DNA of 64,000 bases from positions 6,014,001 through 6,078,000 of the forward strand of contig NZ_JAUSZI010000002.1 in assembly GCF_030817415.1 (NCBI RefSeq). Reading direction: 5' to 3'. Source of the DNA: Streptomyces umbrinus (GTDB lineage: Bacteria > Actinomycetota > Actinomycetes > Streptomycetales > Streptomycetaceae). How positions within the stretch are numbered: position 1 is the first letter of the stretch; every line of letters starts with the position of its first letter. The translations under genes were made by a program, and so were the position numbers. The notes below the pieces were generated by a model. It did not search any database and was not told where the DNA came from. It saw only the letters and a list, made by a program, of their open reading frames with translations. This document shows, piece by piece, positions 47,868 to 56,885 of this stretch.

Positions 47868-48031
47868 GATCCAGTAATCGACGGTTCATATTTCCGGGTA
47901 GGTCGTCTCTGCTATTGACGCCCTCGAAGATTCCCCTCGTTCTGCTCGGAGTCGGCCGTGAAGAGGTCGACATGGTCGTCTCTCCTCACCTAGGAGCCCT
48001 CTTTCGGGTTGTTGCTGCCGGACAACATGAG

Positions 48032-48070
48032 GGAGTCCTCGGCACCCTGCGAAAGGGTGCCGAGGACTCC
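48032..48070 (-). terminator. Terminator of the pknB operon
   Basis: 17-bp perfect stem GGAGTCCTCGGCACCCT / AGGGTGCCGAGGACTCC with loop GCGAA, 47 bases beyond the pknB stop. Confidence 0.9.
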
Positions 48071-48117
48071 GTCGTAGTACTGGAGGGAGGGCGTCAGTCC
48101 TCTTGGCGGAGGGCTGC

Positions 48118-50109
48118 TCAGCCGCCGCCTCCGATGAGGCCGCCGTTGCCGTTGCCGCCGTTGTTCTGCTGCCCGGCGTCGATCGTCCCGAGGTTGACCC
48201 TGTCGCCGGCCTTCACCTGCTGGCCCTCCTGCGGGTTGCTGGCGAGGACGATGGCGTTGTCGTCCTGCGACCCCTGGATGTTGCCGAGCTGAAGGTTGTT
48301 CTGCGCAAGAACCTGCTTGGCCTGGGCGAGGGTCATCTGGGTCACCTTCGGCATGGCGAATTCTTCTTCTTCCTCCGCCGCCTTGCCGATCTGGATGTTC
48401 ACCGTGGAGCCCGGGTCGGCTGAGGAGTTGGCCGTGGGCGATGTGGCGACGACCTTGCCGACGAGGTTGTCGTCGTCGGTCTCCACGTCGGTGCAGGTTC
48501 CCTTGAGGTCGTTCTGCTCCATCTGCGCCTTGGCGTCGTCACAGCTCAGGCCGCTGACGTCCGGAACAGTGGACTGTTCCTTCTCCTTGGCGACGGTGAG
48601 GGTGATCGTGGAGCCCTTCTCCACCTCGTCGCCCGCCGTCGGGTCCTGTTCGAGGACCGTGCCGGGTGTCTCGCTGGACTCCTTGGACTCCGTCTTGACC
48701 GTGAAGCCGTACTTGTCGTCCTCGAGCTTCTCCGTGGCCTCGTCGACCGGGTCGTCGATGACGTTCGGTACCGCGACCTTCGGCGCCCCCGTCGACACGG
48801 TCAGCGTGATCGTGTCGCCCTTCTTGACCTGCGTCTCCGCCCTCGGGTTCTGGGCGCAGACACTGTTCTTCGGGGTGTTCTCGCAGGGCTTGGAGTCGAT
48901 CTTCAGCTCCAGCTCGCGGTTGGTCGCCAGCTTCTCGGCCTCGGACTGGGTCTGGTTCACGAAGTTCGGCGCCGGGAACGCGTCGTCGCCCGACCCGCCC
49001 TGTCCGGTGAACGCCCACTTGCCGATGAGGATCGCGCCGACCAGCACGAGCAGACCCGCGACGACCAGCAGGATCGTCGAGGTGTTGCTCTTCTTCTGCT
49101 GGCGTCGGCGCCCCGCACGGTCGTCGTAGCCGAAGCCGCCGTCGTCCGGGTTCATCGGGGGCAGCATGGACGTGGCCTGCGCGTCCGTGGAGCGCAGCGC
49201 GGTGGTGGGCCGGTCGTCCGGGTAGCCGCCGTAGCCCACGGAGCCCATGGCCGCCGTGGCCGCGACGGGCTGGCCGTCGAGGCAGGCCTCGATGTCGACG
49301 CGCATCTCGTCGGCGGACTGGTACCGGTAGTCCGGGTCCTTGGTGAGCGCCTTCAGGACGATGGCGTCCATCTCGGGCGTGATCTCGGGGTCGAAGACGC
49401 TGGGCGCCTGCGGCTCCTCGCGTACGTGCTGGTACGCGACCGCGACCGGGGAGTCCCCGATGAACGGCGGGCGGACCGTCAGGAGCTCGTACAGCAGACA
49501 GCCCGCGGAGTACAGGTCGGAGCGGGCGTCGACCTGCTCGCCCTTCGCCTGCTCCGGGGACAGGTACTGCGCGGTTCCTATGACCGCCGCGGTCTGCGTC
49601 ATCGTCATGCCGGAGTCGCCCATGGCGCGGGCGATACCGAAGTCCATGACCTTGACCTGGCCGTTGCGCGTCAGCATGACGTTCGCCGGCTTGATGTCGC
49701 GGTGGACGATTCCGTTGCGGTGCGAGTACTCGAGCGCCTGGAGGATGCCGATGGTCATCTCCATGGCGCGCTCGGGCAGCAGCTTGCGCCCGGAGTGCAG
49801 CAGCTCTCGCAGCGTGGACCCGTCGACGTACTCCATCACGATGTACGGGATGGAGATGCCCTCGATGTAGTCCTCACCCGTGTCGTACACGGCGACGATC
49901 GCGGGATGGTTGAGCGAGGCGGCCGACTGGGCCTCCCGGCGGAACCGGGCCTGGAACGACGGATCGCGCGCGAGGTCCGCTCGCAGCGTCTTCACCGCCA
50001 CCGTGCGGCCGAGCCGGGTGTCATGGGCGAGATGTACCTCCGCCATGCCACCACGGCCGAGCACGTGGCCCAGCTCGTACCGGCCGCCGAGGCGACGCGG
50101 CTCTTCCAT
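48118..50109 (-). CDS. pknB: Ser/Thr protein kinase PknB with PASTA domains
   Basis: A 663-residue membrane kinase. Catalytic residues: Lys40 in TVAVKTL, HRDIKPANVML (136-146), MDFGIARAM (155-163), with a Thr-rich activation loop (SGMTMTQTAAVIG) for autophosphorylation. After a linker with RRRQQKK there is one helix (TILLVVAGLLVLVGAILIGK, about 350-370) and four extracellular PASTA repeats, each starting near a P-x-V/F motif (PNFVNQTQ, PNVIDDPVDE, PDVSGLSCDD, PKVTQMTLAQ), expected to bind muropeptides or lipid II. It is the last gene of the minus-strand wall-growth cluster, and the stop is followed by the terminator at 48032. The ATG is at 50109. Confidence 0.95.
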   Translation of the reverse strand: MEEPRRLGGRYELGHVLGRGGMAEVHLAHDTRLGRTVAVKTLRADLARDPSFQARFRREAQSAASLNHPAIVAVYDTGEDYIEGISIPYIVMEYVDGSTLRELLHSGRKLLPERAMEMTIGILQALEYSHRNGIVHRDIKPANVMLTRNGQVKVMDFGIARAMGDSGMTMTQTAAVIGTAQYLSPEQAKGEQVDARSDLYSAGCLLYELLTVRPPFIGDSPVAVAYQHVREEPQAPSVFDPEITPEMDAIVLKALTKDPDYRYQSADEMRVDIEACLDGQPVAATAAMGSVGYGGYPDDRPTTALRSTDAQATSMLPPMNPDDGGFGYDDRAGRRRQQKKSNTSTILLVVAGLLVLVGAILIGKWAFTGQGGSGDDAFPAPNFVNQTQSEAEKLATNRELELKIDSKPCENTPKNSVCAQNPRAETQVKKGDTITLTVSTGAPKVAVPNVIDDPVDEATEKLEDDKYGFTVKTESKESSETPGTVLEQDPTAGDEVEKGSTITLTVAKEKEQSTVPDVSGLSCDDAKAQMEQNDLKGTCTDVETDDDNLVGKVVATSPTANSSADPGSTVNIQIGKAAEEEEEFAMPKVTQMTLAQAKQVLAQNNLQLGNIQGSQDDNAIVLASNPQEGQQVKAGDRVNLGTIDAGQQNNGGNGNGGLIGGGG

Positions 50110-50139
50110 AGCTACCTACCAGCCCTCTCCGACGGTCCT

Positions 50140-50158
50140 GACCACACCACGTGTGGTC
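50140..50158. promoter_or_regulatory. Palindrome upstream of pknB
   Basis: GACCACAC / GTGTGGTC around CAC, 31 bases before the pknB start on the minus strand and close to where a promoter or operator would lie. Confidence 0.4.
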
Positions 50159-50278
50159 CGGCGGTGTGCTGTCCGGGCATACCGTACCCGGCTCGCCTTG
50201 ACTGACCTGGCCACAACCGTCACCCGATACAGGACCGGTATCGCAACGTGCACCGATGTGAAGGGGACGTGAGCGGGG

Positions 50279-51769
50279 TCACTTCTTGCTGTCGATGACT
50301 GCCTTCATCACGTCCTTCGCAATCGGTGCCGCGAGACCGCCGCCGGAGATGTCGTCACGGTTGGCGCTCTCGTCCTCGACGACCACGGCGACGGCGACCG
50401 GGGAGCTGCCGTCGTCGAGCTTCGCGTACGAGATGAACCAGGCGTACGGGTTCTCGCTGTTGTCGACACCACGCTGGGCGGTACCGGTCTTGCCGCCGAC
50501 GGTGACGCCGTCCTCGTTGATCTGGCCCTTGGTGCCGGTGCCCTCCTTGACGACCGTCTCCATCATCGACTGAAGGATCTGGGCGTTCTTCTCGGACAGC
50601 GGCTCGCTCATCTCGGAGGGCTCGGTCTGCTCGATGACGTCGAGGCTCGGCGCCTGGAGCTTGTCGACCATGTACGGCTTCATGAGCGTGCCGTCATTGG
50701 CGATGGCCGAGGCCACCATGGCCATCTGCAGCGGCGTCGTGGCCGTCTCGAACTGGCCGATCGAGCTGAGCGCGGTCTGCGGCCTGTCCATTTTCTCGGG
50801 GAAGTTGGAGGCGCTGGAGCGGATCGGTACGAACTGCTCCTCGTTGAAGCCGAACTTCTTCGCCGTCTCCAGCATGTCCTCCTTGCCGACGTCGACACCG
50901 AGCTTGCCGAAGACGGTGTTGCAGGACACGCGCAGCGCCTCGCGCAGCGTCGCGTTCTTGCAGGGGATGTTCCCCTCGTTCTTCAGCTCGGTGGTGGTGT
51001 CCGGCAGGGTGTACGGAAGCGGCGAGTCGGTTTTCTCATCGGCGCTGTCGGCGATGCCGTGCTCCAGCGCGGCCGCGGCCGTGACCACCTTGAAGGTCGA
51101 CCCGGGCGGGTAGATCTCGCGCAGCGCCCGGTTCTGCATCGGGTCGTCGGGGTTGTTCTTCTTCTGGAGCTTGTTCCAGGCCTCGCCGTCGACCTTGGTG
51201 GAGTTCCCGGCGAACGTCGAGGGGTCGTACGAGGGGGTGGAGGCCAGGGCCAGGATCGCGCCGGTCTCCGGGTCGATCGCGGCGACGGCACCCTTGCCCT
51301 GCTTCAGCAGACCCTTGTACGCGGCTTTCTGCGCGGCGGCGTTGAGCGTGGTGACGACGTTGCCGCCCTCCTGCTTCTTGCCGGTGATCATGTCGAGGGT
51401 GCGGCGGAAGAAGAGCCGGTCGTCGTTGCCGGTGAGGATGCCGTCCTCGATGCTCTCCAACTGCGTGGCGCCGAAGGCCTGCGAGGCGTAGCCCGTGACG
51501 GGGGCCCACATCGCGCCGTCCTTGTAGGTGCGCTTGTACTCGAAGTCGTTGAAGTCGTCGCCGCTCGTCTTCGTGGACCCGGTGATCGGGTTGCCGTCGA
51601 CGATGATGTCGCCGCGCGGTGTGGCGTAGCGCGCTATGGCGACTCGGCGGTTCTTCGTGTCCTTCTTCAGCGAGTCGGCCTGGACGTACTGGATCCAGTT
51701 GTCGCGGATGAGCAGCGCGAGGACGAGGAGCCCGCAGAAGATCGCGATCCGGCGCAGGGGCTTGTTCAC
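50279..51769 (-). CDS. pbpA: Class B penicillin-binding protein (PbpA-type transpeptidase)
   Basis: A 496-residue peptidoglycan transpeptidase anchored by one N-terminal helix (RIAIFCGLLVLALLIRDNWI). Active-site motifs: SxxK as Ser224-Thr-Phe-Lys227 in PPGSTFKV, SxN in RVSCNTVFG, KTG in VGGKTGTAQ. Works with the upstream-encoded SEDS glycosyltransferase to build wall. GTG 51769 overlaps the SEDS stop by four bases, implying paired synthesis. A gap of 169 bases separates it from pknB. Confidence 0.94.
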   Translation of the reverse strand: MNKPLRRIAIFCGLLVLALLIRDNWIQYVQADSLKKDTKNRRVAIARYATPRGDIIVDGNPITGSTKTSGDDFNDFEYKRTYKDGAMWAPVTGYASQAFGATQLESIEDGILTGNDDRLFFRRTLDMITGKKQEGGNVVTTLNAAAQKAAYKGLLKQGKGAVAAIDPETGAILALASTPSYDPSTFAGNSTKVDGEAWNKLQKKNNPDDPMQNRALREIYPPGSTFKVVTAAAALEHGIADSADEKTDSPLPYTLPDTTTELKNEGNIPCKNATLREALRVSCNTVFGKLGVDVGKEDMLETAKKFGFNEEQFVPIRSSASNFPEKMDRPQTALSSIGQFETATTPLQMAMVASAIANDGTLMKPYMVDKLQAPSLDVIEQTEPSEMSEPLSEKNAQILQSMMETVVKEGTGTKGQINEDGVTVGGKTGTAQRGVDNSENPYAWFISYAKLDDGSSPVAVAVVVEDESANRDDISGGGLAAPIAKDVMKAVIDSKK

Positions 51770-53205
51770 GGTCGGACCACCTGGGTCATCTCGGCGTCGG
51801 GGTTGGGCGCGGGGGCCGGCGCGGGGCGGCGGGCGGTGTCGCTGATTCTGATCAGGATGCCGATGAGGGCCCAGTTGGCGATGACGGAGGAACCGCCGTA
51901 CGCCAGGAAGGGCATCGTCATACCGGTCAGCGGGATCAGGCCCATGACGCCGCCGGCGACGACGAAGACCTGAAGGGCGAAGGCGCCGGACAGGCCGACG
52001 GCGAGGAGCTTGCCGAACGGGTCACGGGCCGCGAGCGCCGTACGGACACCGCGCTCCACGATCAGGCCGTACATCAACAGGATCGCCATCACACCGGCCA
52101 GGCCCAGCTCCTCGCCGAAGGTGGCGAGGATGAAGTCGGAGTTGGCGGCGAAGCCGATGAGGTCGGAGTTGCCCTGGCCGAGTCCGGTGCCGAGGGTGCC
52201 ACCGGAGCCGAAGGCCCACAGTGCCTGCATCGACTGCTCGGTGTGGCCCAGGACGCCTTCCTGGCTCAGCTCGTACTCGCGCATCGGGTCGAGCCAGGCT
52301 TGGACGCGCTGCTGGACGTGCGACTCGAAGGAAGCGACACCGACGGCGCCGGCCGCGGACATCAGCAGACCGAACACGATCCAGCTGGTCCGCTCGGTGG
52401 CGACGTACAGCATGATCACGAACATGCCGAAGAACAGCAGCGAGGTACCGAGGTCGGTCTCGAAGATCAGGATCAGGATGGAGAGCGCCCAGATGACGAC
52501 GATCGGGCCGAGGTCCCGCCCGCGCGGCAGGTAGAGCCCCATGAAGCGGCGGCTGGCCAGGGCCAGGGCGTCGCGTTTCACCATGAGATAGCCGGCGAAG
52601 AAGACCGCCAGGGCGATTTTCGCGAACTCACCGGGCTGGATGGTGCCGAGGCCGGGAATCTTGATCCAGATCCTCGCGCCGAAGACGTTCACGCCGAGGC
52701 CGGGGACAAGCGGGAGGAGCAGCAGGATCACCGCGGCGACCATGGAGATGTAGGTGTAGCGCTGCAGGACGCGGTGGTCCTTGAGGAAGATCAGCACGAC
52801 CACGAACAGGGCGACGCCCAGCGCGGAGTTCAGCAGCTGGCGGGGGGCCGCCTCGAAGAAGTTGGGGCTCTGCTGCAGCCGCTGCGACTGGTCCAGGCGC
52901 CACACCACGACCAGCCCGATGCCGTTGAGCAGCGTGGCCAGCGGCAGCAGCAGCGGGTCCGCGTACGGGGCGAACTTCCGGACGACGAGATGGCCGACGC
53001 CCGCGAGCAGGCCGAGACCGAGGCCGTAGCTCAGCAGCCCGGGCGGCACCGAGTCGTTCATGGCCAGGCCGACGTTGGCGTAGGCGAACACCGGGATGAC
53101 CACGGCGAACACCAGCAGCGCGAGCTCGGTGTTACGTCGGCTCGGTGCTCCGATCGAGCCGATCGTGGACGTGTGGTGCGTCGACGGGTTGGAAGAACTG
53201 CTCAT
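51766..53205 (-). CDS. rodA: SEDS family peptidoglycan glycosyltransferase (FtsW/RodA)
   Basis: A 479-residue polytopic protein with about ten membrane helices. Family landmarks: VVWRLDQSQRLQQSP near helix 3, the periplasmic ARIWIKIPGLGTIQPGEFAK, IFETDLGTSLLFFGMF, and the C-terminal GLIPLTGMTMPFLAYGGSS. It polymerises glycan strands from lipid II and partners with PbpA. Start ATG 53205. The N-terminus (SSSSNPSTHHTST) is Ser/Thr-rich and might be a PknB phosphorylation site. Confidence 0.94.
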   Translation of the reverse strand: MSSSSNPSTHHTSTIGSIGAPSRRNTELALLVFAVVIPVFAYANVGLAMNDSVPPGLLSYGLGLGLLAGVGHLVVRKFAPYADPLLLPLATLLNGIGLVVVWRLDQSQRLQQSPNFFEAAPRQLLNSALGVALFVVVLIFLKDHRVLQRYTYISMVAAVILLLLPLVPGLGVNVFGARIWIKIPGLGTIQPGEFAKIALAVFFAGYLMVKRDALALASRRFMGLYLPRGRDLGPIVVIWALSILILIFETDLGTSLLFFGMFVIMLYVATERTSWIVFGLLMSAAGAVGVASFESHVQQRVQAWLDPMREYELSQEGVLGHTEQSMQALWAFGSGGTLGTGLGQGNSDLIGFAANSDFILATFGEELGLAGVMAILLMYGLIVERGVRTALAARDPFGKLLAVGLSGAFALQVFVVAGGVMGLIPLTGMTMPFLAYGGSSVIANWALIGILIRISDTARRPAPAPAPNPDAEMTQVVRP

Positions 53206-53231
53206 CGTGTGACAGGGCCCCTCACGGCTGC

Positions 53232-54776
53232 TTACTGCTTACCGCACAGCGAGACCAGCTTCTGCTCTTTGTCGGAGAGGCTGGGGCCGGGTGTGGGAGT
53301 GGGTGCGGTCGTGGACTTGGACGGGTCGGGCGATGTTGTACCGGACCCCGACGGGGTCGGCGTAGGTGTCGCCTTGGACGCGGCTGAGGTCCTTGTGGTT
53401 CCCGTGGCACCACCGGCCTCGCCCTCACCGGTCTTCGCGTTCTCCTTGCTCTCCGCCTCGCGGCGCTCGGCGTCCTTCTTGCACGCGGACGCCTGGGTGG
53501 CCAGCTCCTCGATCTTCGAGCGGGCGTCGGTCAGACCGCCCTCGGCGATCGTGGCCTTGACCTGCTTCTGCTGGTACGGCGGCAGGTACTTGAGTTCGAT
53601 CTCGGGGTGATCCTTCTCCACCTTCGAGAGCGAGACCCAGGCCAGGTCCTGGCTGATCCCCTGGTACAGCGCGACGTGCTCGTCGTTGGAGCCGACGTAG
53701 TACTGCGTCTGCGTCCAGCGGTAGCCGCCGTACAGTCCGCCGCCGATGACGCCGAGCGCGAGCGCGATGTAGAGAGATCTCTTCAGCCACTTCCGCCCGG
53801 AGCTCGGCTTGACGAAGTCGTCGTCCGAGTAGCCGCCGAAACCGCCGGTGGGTACGTAGCCGGTGGTGTCGCCGCTGCCGGGCGGGCCGAACTCTCCGCC
53901 GCCGCCCTGCCCGGGCACCTGCCGGCCGAGGCTGGAGGCGCGGCCGGCGGGCGTCTGCATGGCGCCGTTGTCGTGCAGCTGGTGCTGGTTCTCGGCGACC
54001 GCGCCCACGACGACGGGGGTGTCGGAGAGCTGCCCCGCGAGGGTGTCTCCGCCGTCGATGTCGAGGACGTCGGCCACGATGACCGTGATGTTGTCGGGGC
54101 CGCCGCCGCGCAGCGCGAGCTCGATCAGCTGCTGCACCGTCTCCTGCGGGCCCTGGTAGCTGGCGAGGGTGTCCTCCATCGTCTGATGGGAGACGACCCC
54201 GGACAGCCCGTCGGAGCAGATCAGGTACCGGTCGCCGGCGCGGACCTCACGGATGGAGAGGTCCGGCTCGACATGGTCGCCACTGCCCAGCGCACGCATC
54301 AGCAGGGAGCGCTGCGGGTGGGTGGTGGCCTCTTCCTCCGTGATGCGGCCCTCGTCGACGAGGCGCTGCACCCACGTGTGGTCCTGCGTGATCTGCGTCA
54401 GCACGCCGTCCCGCAGCAGGTACGCACGGGAGTCACCGACGTGTACGAGGCCGAGCCGCTGCCCGGTCCACAGGAGCGCGGTGAGGGTGGTCCCCATGCC
54501 CTCGAGCTGGGGGTCCTCCTCGACCATCATCCTGAGCTGGTCGTTGGCGCGCTGAACGGCCGTCCCGAGCGAGGTCAGGATGTCGGAGCCCGGCACGTCG
54601 TCGTCGAGCGCGACGATGGTGGAGATGACCTCGGAGGAGGCCACCTCACCGGCGGCCTGGCCGCCCATTCCGTCCGCGATCGCGAGCAGCCGGGGACCGG
54701 CGTAACCGGAGTCCTCGTTGCCCTCGCGGATCATGCCTTTGTGCGATCCGGCGGCGAAGCGCAGTGACAGACTCAT
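53232..54776 (-). CDS. PP2C-type Ser/Thr protein phosphatase (PstP-like)
   Basis: A 514-residue metal-dependent phosphatase that opposes PknB. Catalytic-domain motifs in order: REGNEDSGYAG, LLAIADGMGGQAAGE, VGDSRAYLLRDG, CSDGLSGVV, GGPDNITVIVAD. A Gly-rich linker leads to a membrane helix (LYIALALGVIGGGLYGGYRW, about 338-357), an extracellular domain of about 90 residues and a Thr/Pro/Ser-rich tail. ATG 54776 (MSLSLRFAAG) follows GAGGTGCGC; in-frame starts at 54806 and 54821 are alternatives. Confidence 0.93.
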   Translation of the reverse strand: MSLSLRFAAGSHKGMIREGNEDSGYAGPRLLAIADGMGGQAAGEVASSEVISTIVALDDDVPGSDILTSLGTAVQRANDQLRMMVEEDPQLEGMGTTLTALLWTGQRLGLVHVGDSRAYLLRDGVLTQITQDHTWVQRLVDEGRITEEEATTHPQRSLLMRALGSGDHVEPDLSIREVRAGDRYLICSDGLSGVVSHQTMEDTLASYQGPQETVQQLIELALRGGGPDNITVIVADVLDIDGGDTLAGQLSDTPVVVGAVAENQHQLHDNGAMQTPAGRASSLGRQVPGQGGGGEFGPPGSGDTTGYVPTGGFGGYSDDDFVKPSSGRKWLKRSLYIALALGVIGGGLYGGYRWTQTQYYVGSNDEHVALYQGISQDLAWVSLSKVEKDHPEIELKYLPPYQQKQVKATIAEGGLTDARSKIEELATQASACKKDAERREAESKENAKTGEGEAGGATGTTRTSAASKATPTPTPSGSGTTSPDPSKSTTAPTPTPGPSLSDKEQKLVSLCGKQ

Positions 54777-54904
54777 GCGCACCTCGCCCGTCGGCTCCGG
54801 GTACATCCGCACGGTGCCCACCCTCCGGTCGGGAGCGTGCCGGGGTCCGTCGTGTGGACCGCCGCTGCCCGCTCGCTCCGCTCGCGCTCATTCATGATGT
54901 AGCA

Positions 54905-55429
54905 CTACTTCCGCAACTCGATGACGGTCTTGCCGATGCGGATCGGCGCGCCCAGCGGGATCGGCGTGGGAGTCGTCAGTCGGTTCCGGTCGAGATACGT
55001 GCCGTTGGTGGACCCGAGGTCTTCGACGATCCACTGGCCGTCACGGTCCGGGTAGATCCTGGCATGCCTGCTGGACGCGTAGTCGTCGTCCAGCACGATG
55101 GTGCTGTCGTGTGCACGCCCCAGGGTGATGGTCTGCCCCTGCAGGGCGACCGTCGTGCCCGTGAGGATGCCCTCGGAGACGACCAGCTTGGTGGGGGCGC
55201 CGCGGCGCTGACGGCCGCCGCCGCTCGGTGGTGCCGCCTGCTGGCGCTGCTGCGGCGGCGCGGCTTGGCGCGCGGTCTGCTGCGGCCGGTTGGCGTCCCT
55301 GCGCGAGCCGCGCTGTGTGACGCGCGTTCCGAACAGGTCGCTGCGGATGACCTGCACGGCCACGATCACGAACAGCCACAGTACGGCCAGGAAACCCAGC
55401 CGCATGACCGTGAGGGTCAGCTCTGACAT
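54905..55429 (-). CDS. FHA-domain protein FhaB-like
   Basis: A 174-residue protein with an N-terminal membrane helix (LGFLAVLWLFVIVAVQVI), a Gln/Pro/Arg-rich linker, and one C-terminal FHA domain (residues about 90-174) with the phosphothreonine-binding signature ITLGRAHDSTIVLDDDYASS, then RHARI and LGSTNGTYLD. It should recruit Thr-phosphorylated partners to the wall-synthesis complex. ATG 55429. Mycobacterial FhaB (FipA) occupies the same position. Confidence 0.93.
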   Translation of the reverse strand: MSELTLTVMRLGFLAVLWLFVIVAVQVIRSDLFGTRVTQRGSRRDANRPQQTARQAAPPQQRQQAAPPSGGGRQRRGAPTKLVVSEGILTGTTVALQGQTITLGRAHDSTIVLDDDYASSRHARIYPDRDGQWIVEDLGSTNGTYLDRNRLTTPTPIPLGAPIRIGKTVIELRK

Positions 55430-55439
55430 TGCCCCCGCT

Positions 55440-56285
55440 TCACCCTTCGGCTTGCCGGTAAATGATGGTGGTGCTGCCCACGACGATCCGCGAGCCGTCG
55501 CGGAGCGTAGCGCGGGTGGTGTGCTGCCCGTCCACCACGATGCCGTTGGTGGACCCGAGATCCTGGACAGTCGAGGGCGTTCCGGTCCGGATCTCACAGT
55601 GCCGGCGCGAGACGCCGGGGTCGTCGATCCGCACGTCGGCTTCGGTGCTGCGACCCAGCACCAGAGTCGGGCGGGAGATCTGATGGCGGGTGCCGTTGAT
55701 CTCGATCCAGTGCCGCGTACGTCCACCCGGCTGCGGGGCCGCGGCGGGCCGCTGGCCCGCGGGTGCGGCGCCCGGACGGCCGCCGGGGGGCGGCGCGGCA
55801 GGCATGGGAGGAGCGGCCGCGGGCGGGTAGCCGTAGCCACCTGCCTGGCCGCGGGCTGCCGCCGGGGGCGGGCCCGCGGGTGCGCGCTCGGGAGTGGCCT
55901 GCTGATTGGCGGAGGAGGCGAGCGTACGGCTGCGGACCCGGTACAGGCCCGTGTCCAGGTCGTCCGCCTTCTCCAGATGCACCTTGATGGTGCCCATGAA
56001 GGTGTATCGCTGCTGCTTGGCGTAGTCGCGCACCATGCCGGCGAGCTCGTCTCCGAGCTGGCCGGAGTAGGGGCTGAGCCGCTCGAAGTCGGGCGTACTC
56101 AGCTCCACGATGAAGTCGTTCGGGACGACGGTCCGGTCGCGGTTCCAGATCGTGGCGTTGTTGTCGCACTCGCGCTGGAGCGCTCCCGCGATCTCCACGG
56201 GCTGGACCTCGGACTTGAACACCTTGGCGAAGGTGCCGTTGACCAGACCTTCGAGACGTTGCTCGAACTTCTTCAGGACTCCCAT
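55440..56285 (-). CDS. FhaA-like protein, DUF3662 plus FHA domain
   Basis: A 281-residue protein. The DUF3662 domain (residues 1-125; VLKKFEQRLEGLVNGTFAKV, QPVEIAGALQRECDNNA) is followed by a Pro/Ala/Gly-rich linker and an FHA domain (about 195-281) with TLVLGRSTEADVRIDDPGVS, RRHCEI and LGSTNGIVVD. Mycobacterial FhaA binds the phosphorylated MviN pseudokinase domain; the matching pseudokinase here lies at 1840. ATG 56285 has GGAGG six bases upstream. It is the first gene of the minus-strand cluster. Confidence 0.93.
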   Translation of the reverse strand: MGVLKKFEQRLEGLVNGTFAKVFKSEVQPVEIAGALQRECDNNATIWNRDRTVVPNDFIVELSTPDFERLSPYSGQLGDELAGMVRDYAKQQRYTFMGTIKVHLEKADDLDTGLYRVRSRTLASSANQQATPERAPAGPPPAAARGQAGGYGYPPAAAPPMPAAPPPGGRPGAAPAGQRPAAAPQPGGRTRHWIEINGTRHQISRPTLVLGRSTEADVRIDDPGVSRRHCEIRTGTPSTVQDLGSTNGIVVDGQHTTRATLRDGSRIVVGSTTIIYRQAEG

Positions 56286-56798
56286 GGGGCACCTCCTCCT
56301 TCGTCGTTGCCCTGGTACTGCTTACTGATCGTATCCACGCGCCGGGAAATCGGCTGGTTCCCCCTGTCGGCCCGGTCGACAGAAGTCGACGCCCACTGAA
56401 GTCCCCTCCCGAAGTTCCCTCGGAAGTCCCTCTTCGAACTCCCCCCGGGCACTCCGTATGAGAAGGATCGTAGAGGTGGCGTCCCCACAGTGTCCCGCAC
56501 CCGACTGTGGACCCTGGCCCCCTCCTGGGGAGATGGCCTGGACCGGTACGAGGTTGATACGTGAACCGGTTCTCGTTGATACGTGGAGGGTGGGGACGGA
56601 GGGATCCGGGGTGCCGTCCGAGGCGGTCCCGCAGGTGATGCGGGGGTGAAGCGGGGCTGATGGCGGGCCGCCGCGGAGGTCCGCTGCCCCACCTCCGGCC
56701 CTCGGAAACGGATGTGAATCCACCCCATCCAGCGTGCTAATCTTCTGCATGTCGGCAGGCGCTCACCCACTCGGTGAGAGACGGACGACACACCCAAT
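56286..56798. promoter_or_regulatory. Upstream region of the fhaA cluster
   Basis: 513 bases between fhaA and tRNA-Leu. It contains several GAAGTCCCT-like units (56395-56440) and a spaced repeat element at 56553-56585. Minus-strand frames here are GC-driven and lack recognisable sequence. Confidence 0.5.
56553..56585. repeat. Direct repeat pair flanking a palindrome, candidate operator
   Basis: GTTGATACGTG occurs at 56553-56563 and 56575-56585, start to start 22 bases (about two helical turns). Between them lies the palindrome GAACCGGTTC (56563-56572, sharing one base with the first repeat). About 270 bases upstream of fhaA. Confidence 0.6.
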
Positions 56799-56885
56799 GC
56801 GCGGGTGGCGGAATAGGCAGACGCGCTGGATTCAGGTTCCAGTGCCCGCAAGGGCGTGGGGGTTCAACTCCCCCCTCGCGCACCA
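56799..56885 (+). tRNA. tRNA-Leu (CAG), CCA encoded
   Basis: Type II tRNA: acceptor GCGCGGG pairs with CTCGCGC, anticodon loop TTCAGGT with CAG, long variable arm TGCCCGCAAGGGCG, T-arm GGGGGTTCAACTCCCCC, encoded CCA at 56883-56885. Adjacent to fhaA as in mycobacteria. Confidence 0.97.

Larger units (their letters stand above)
47565..48117. other. Accessory gap upstream of the secreted-protein gene
   Basis: 553 bases, visibly AT-richer in its first half. It holds a 12-bp perfect hairpin (47840-47867) and the pknB terminator (48032-48070). Short frames here look like chance. Confidence 0.45.
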
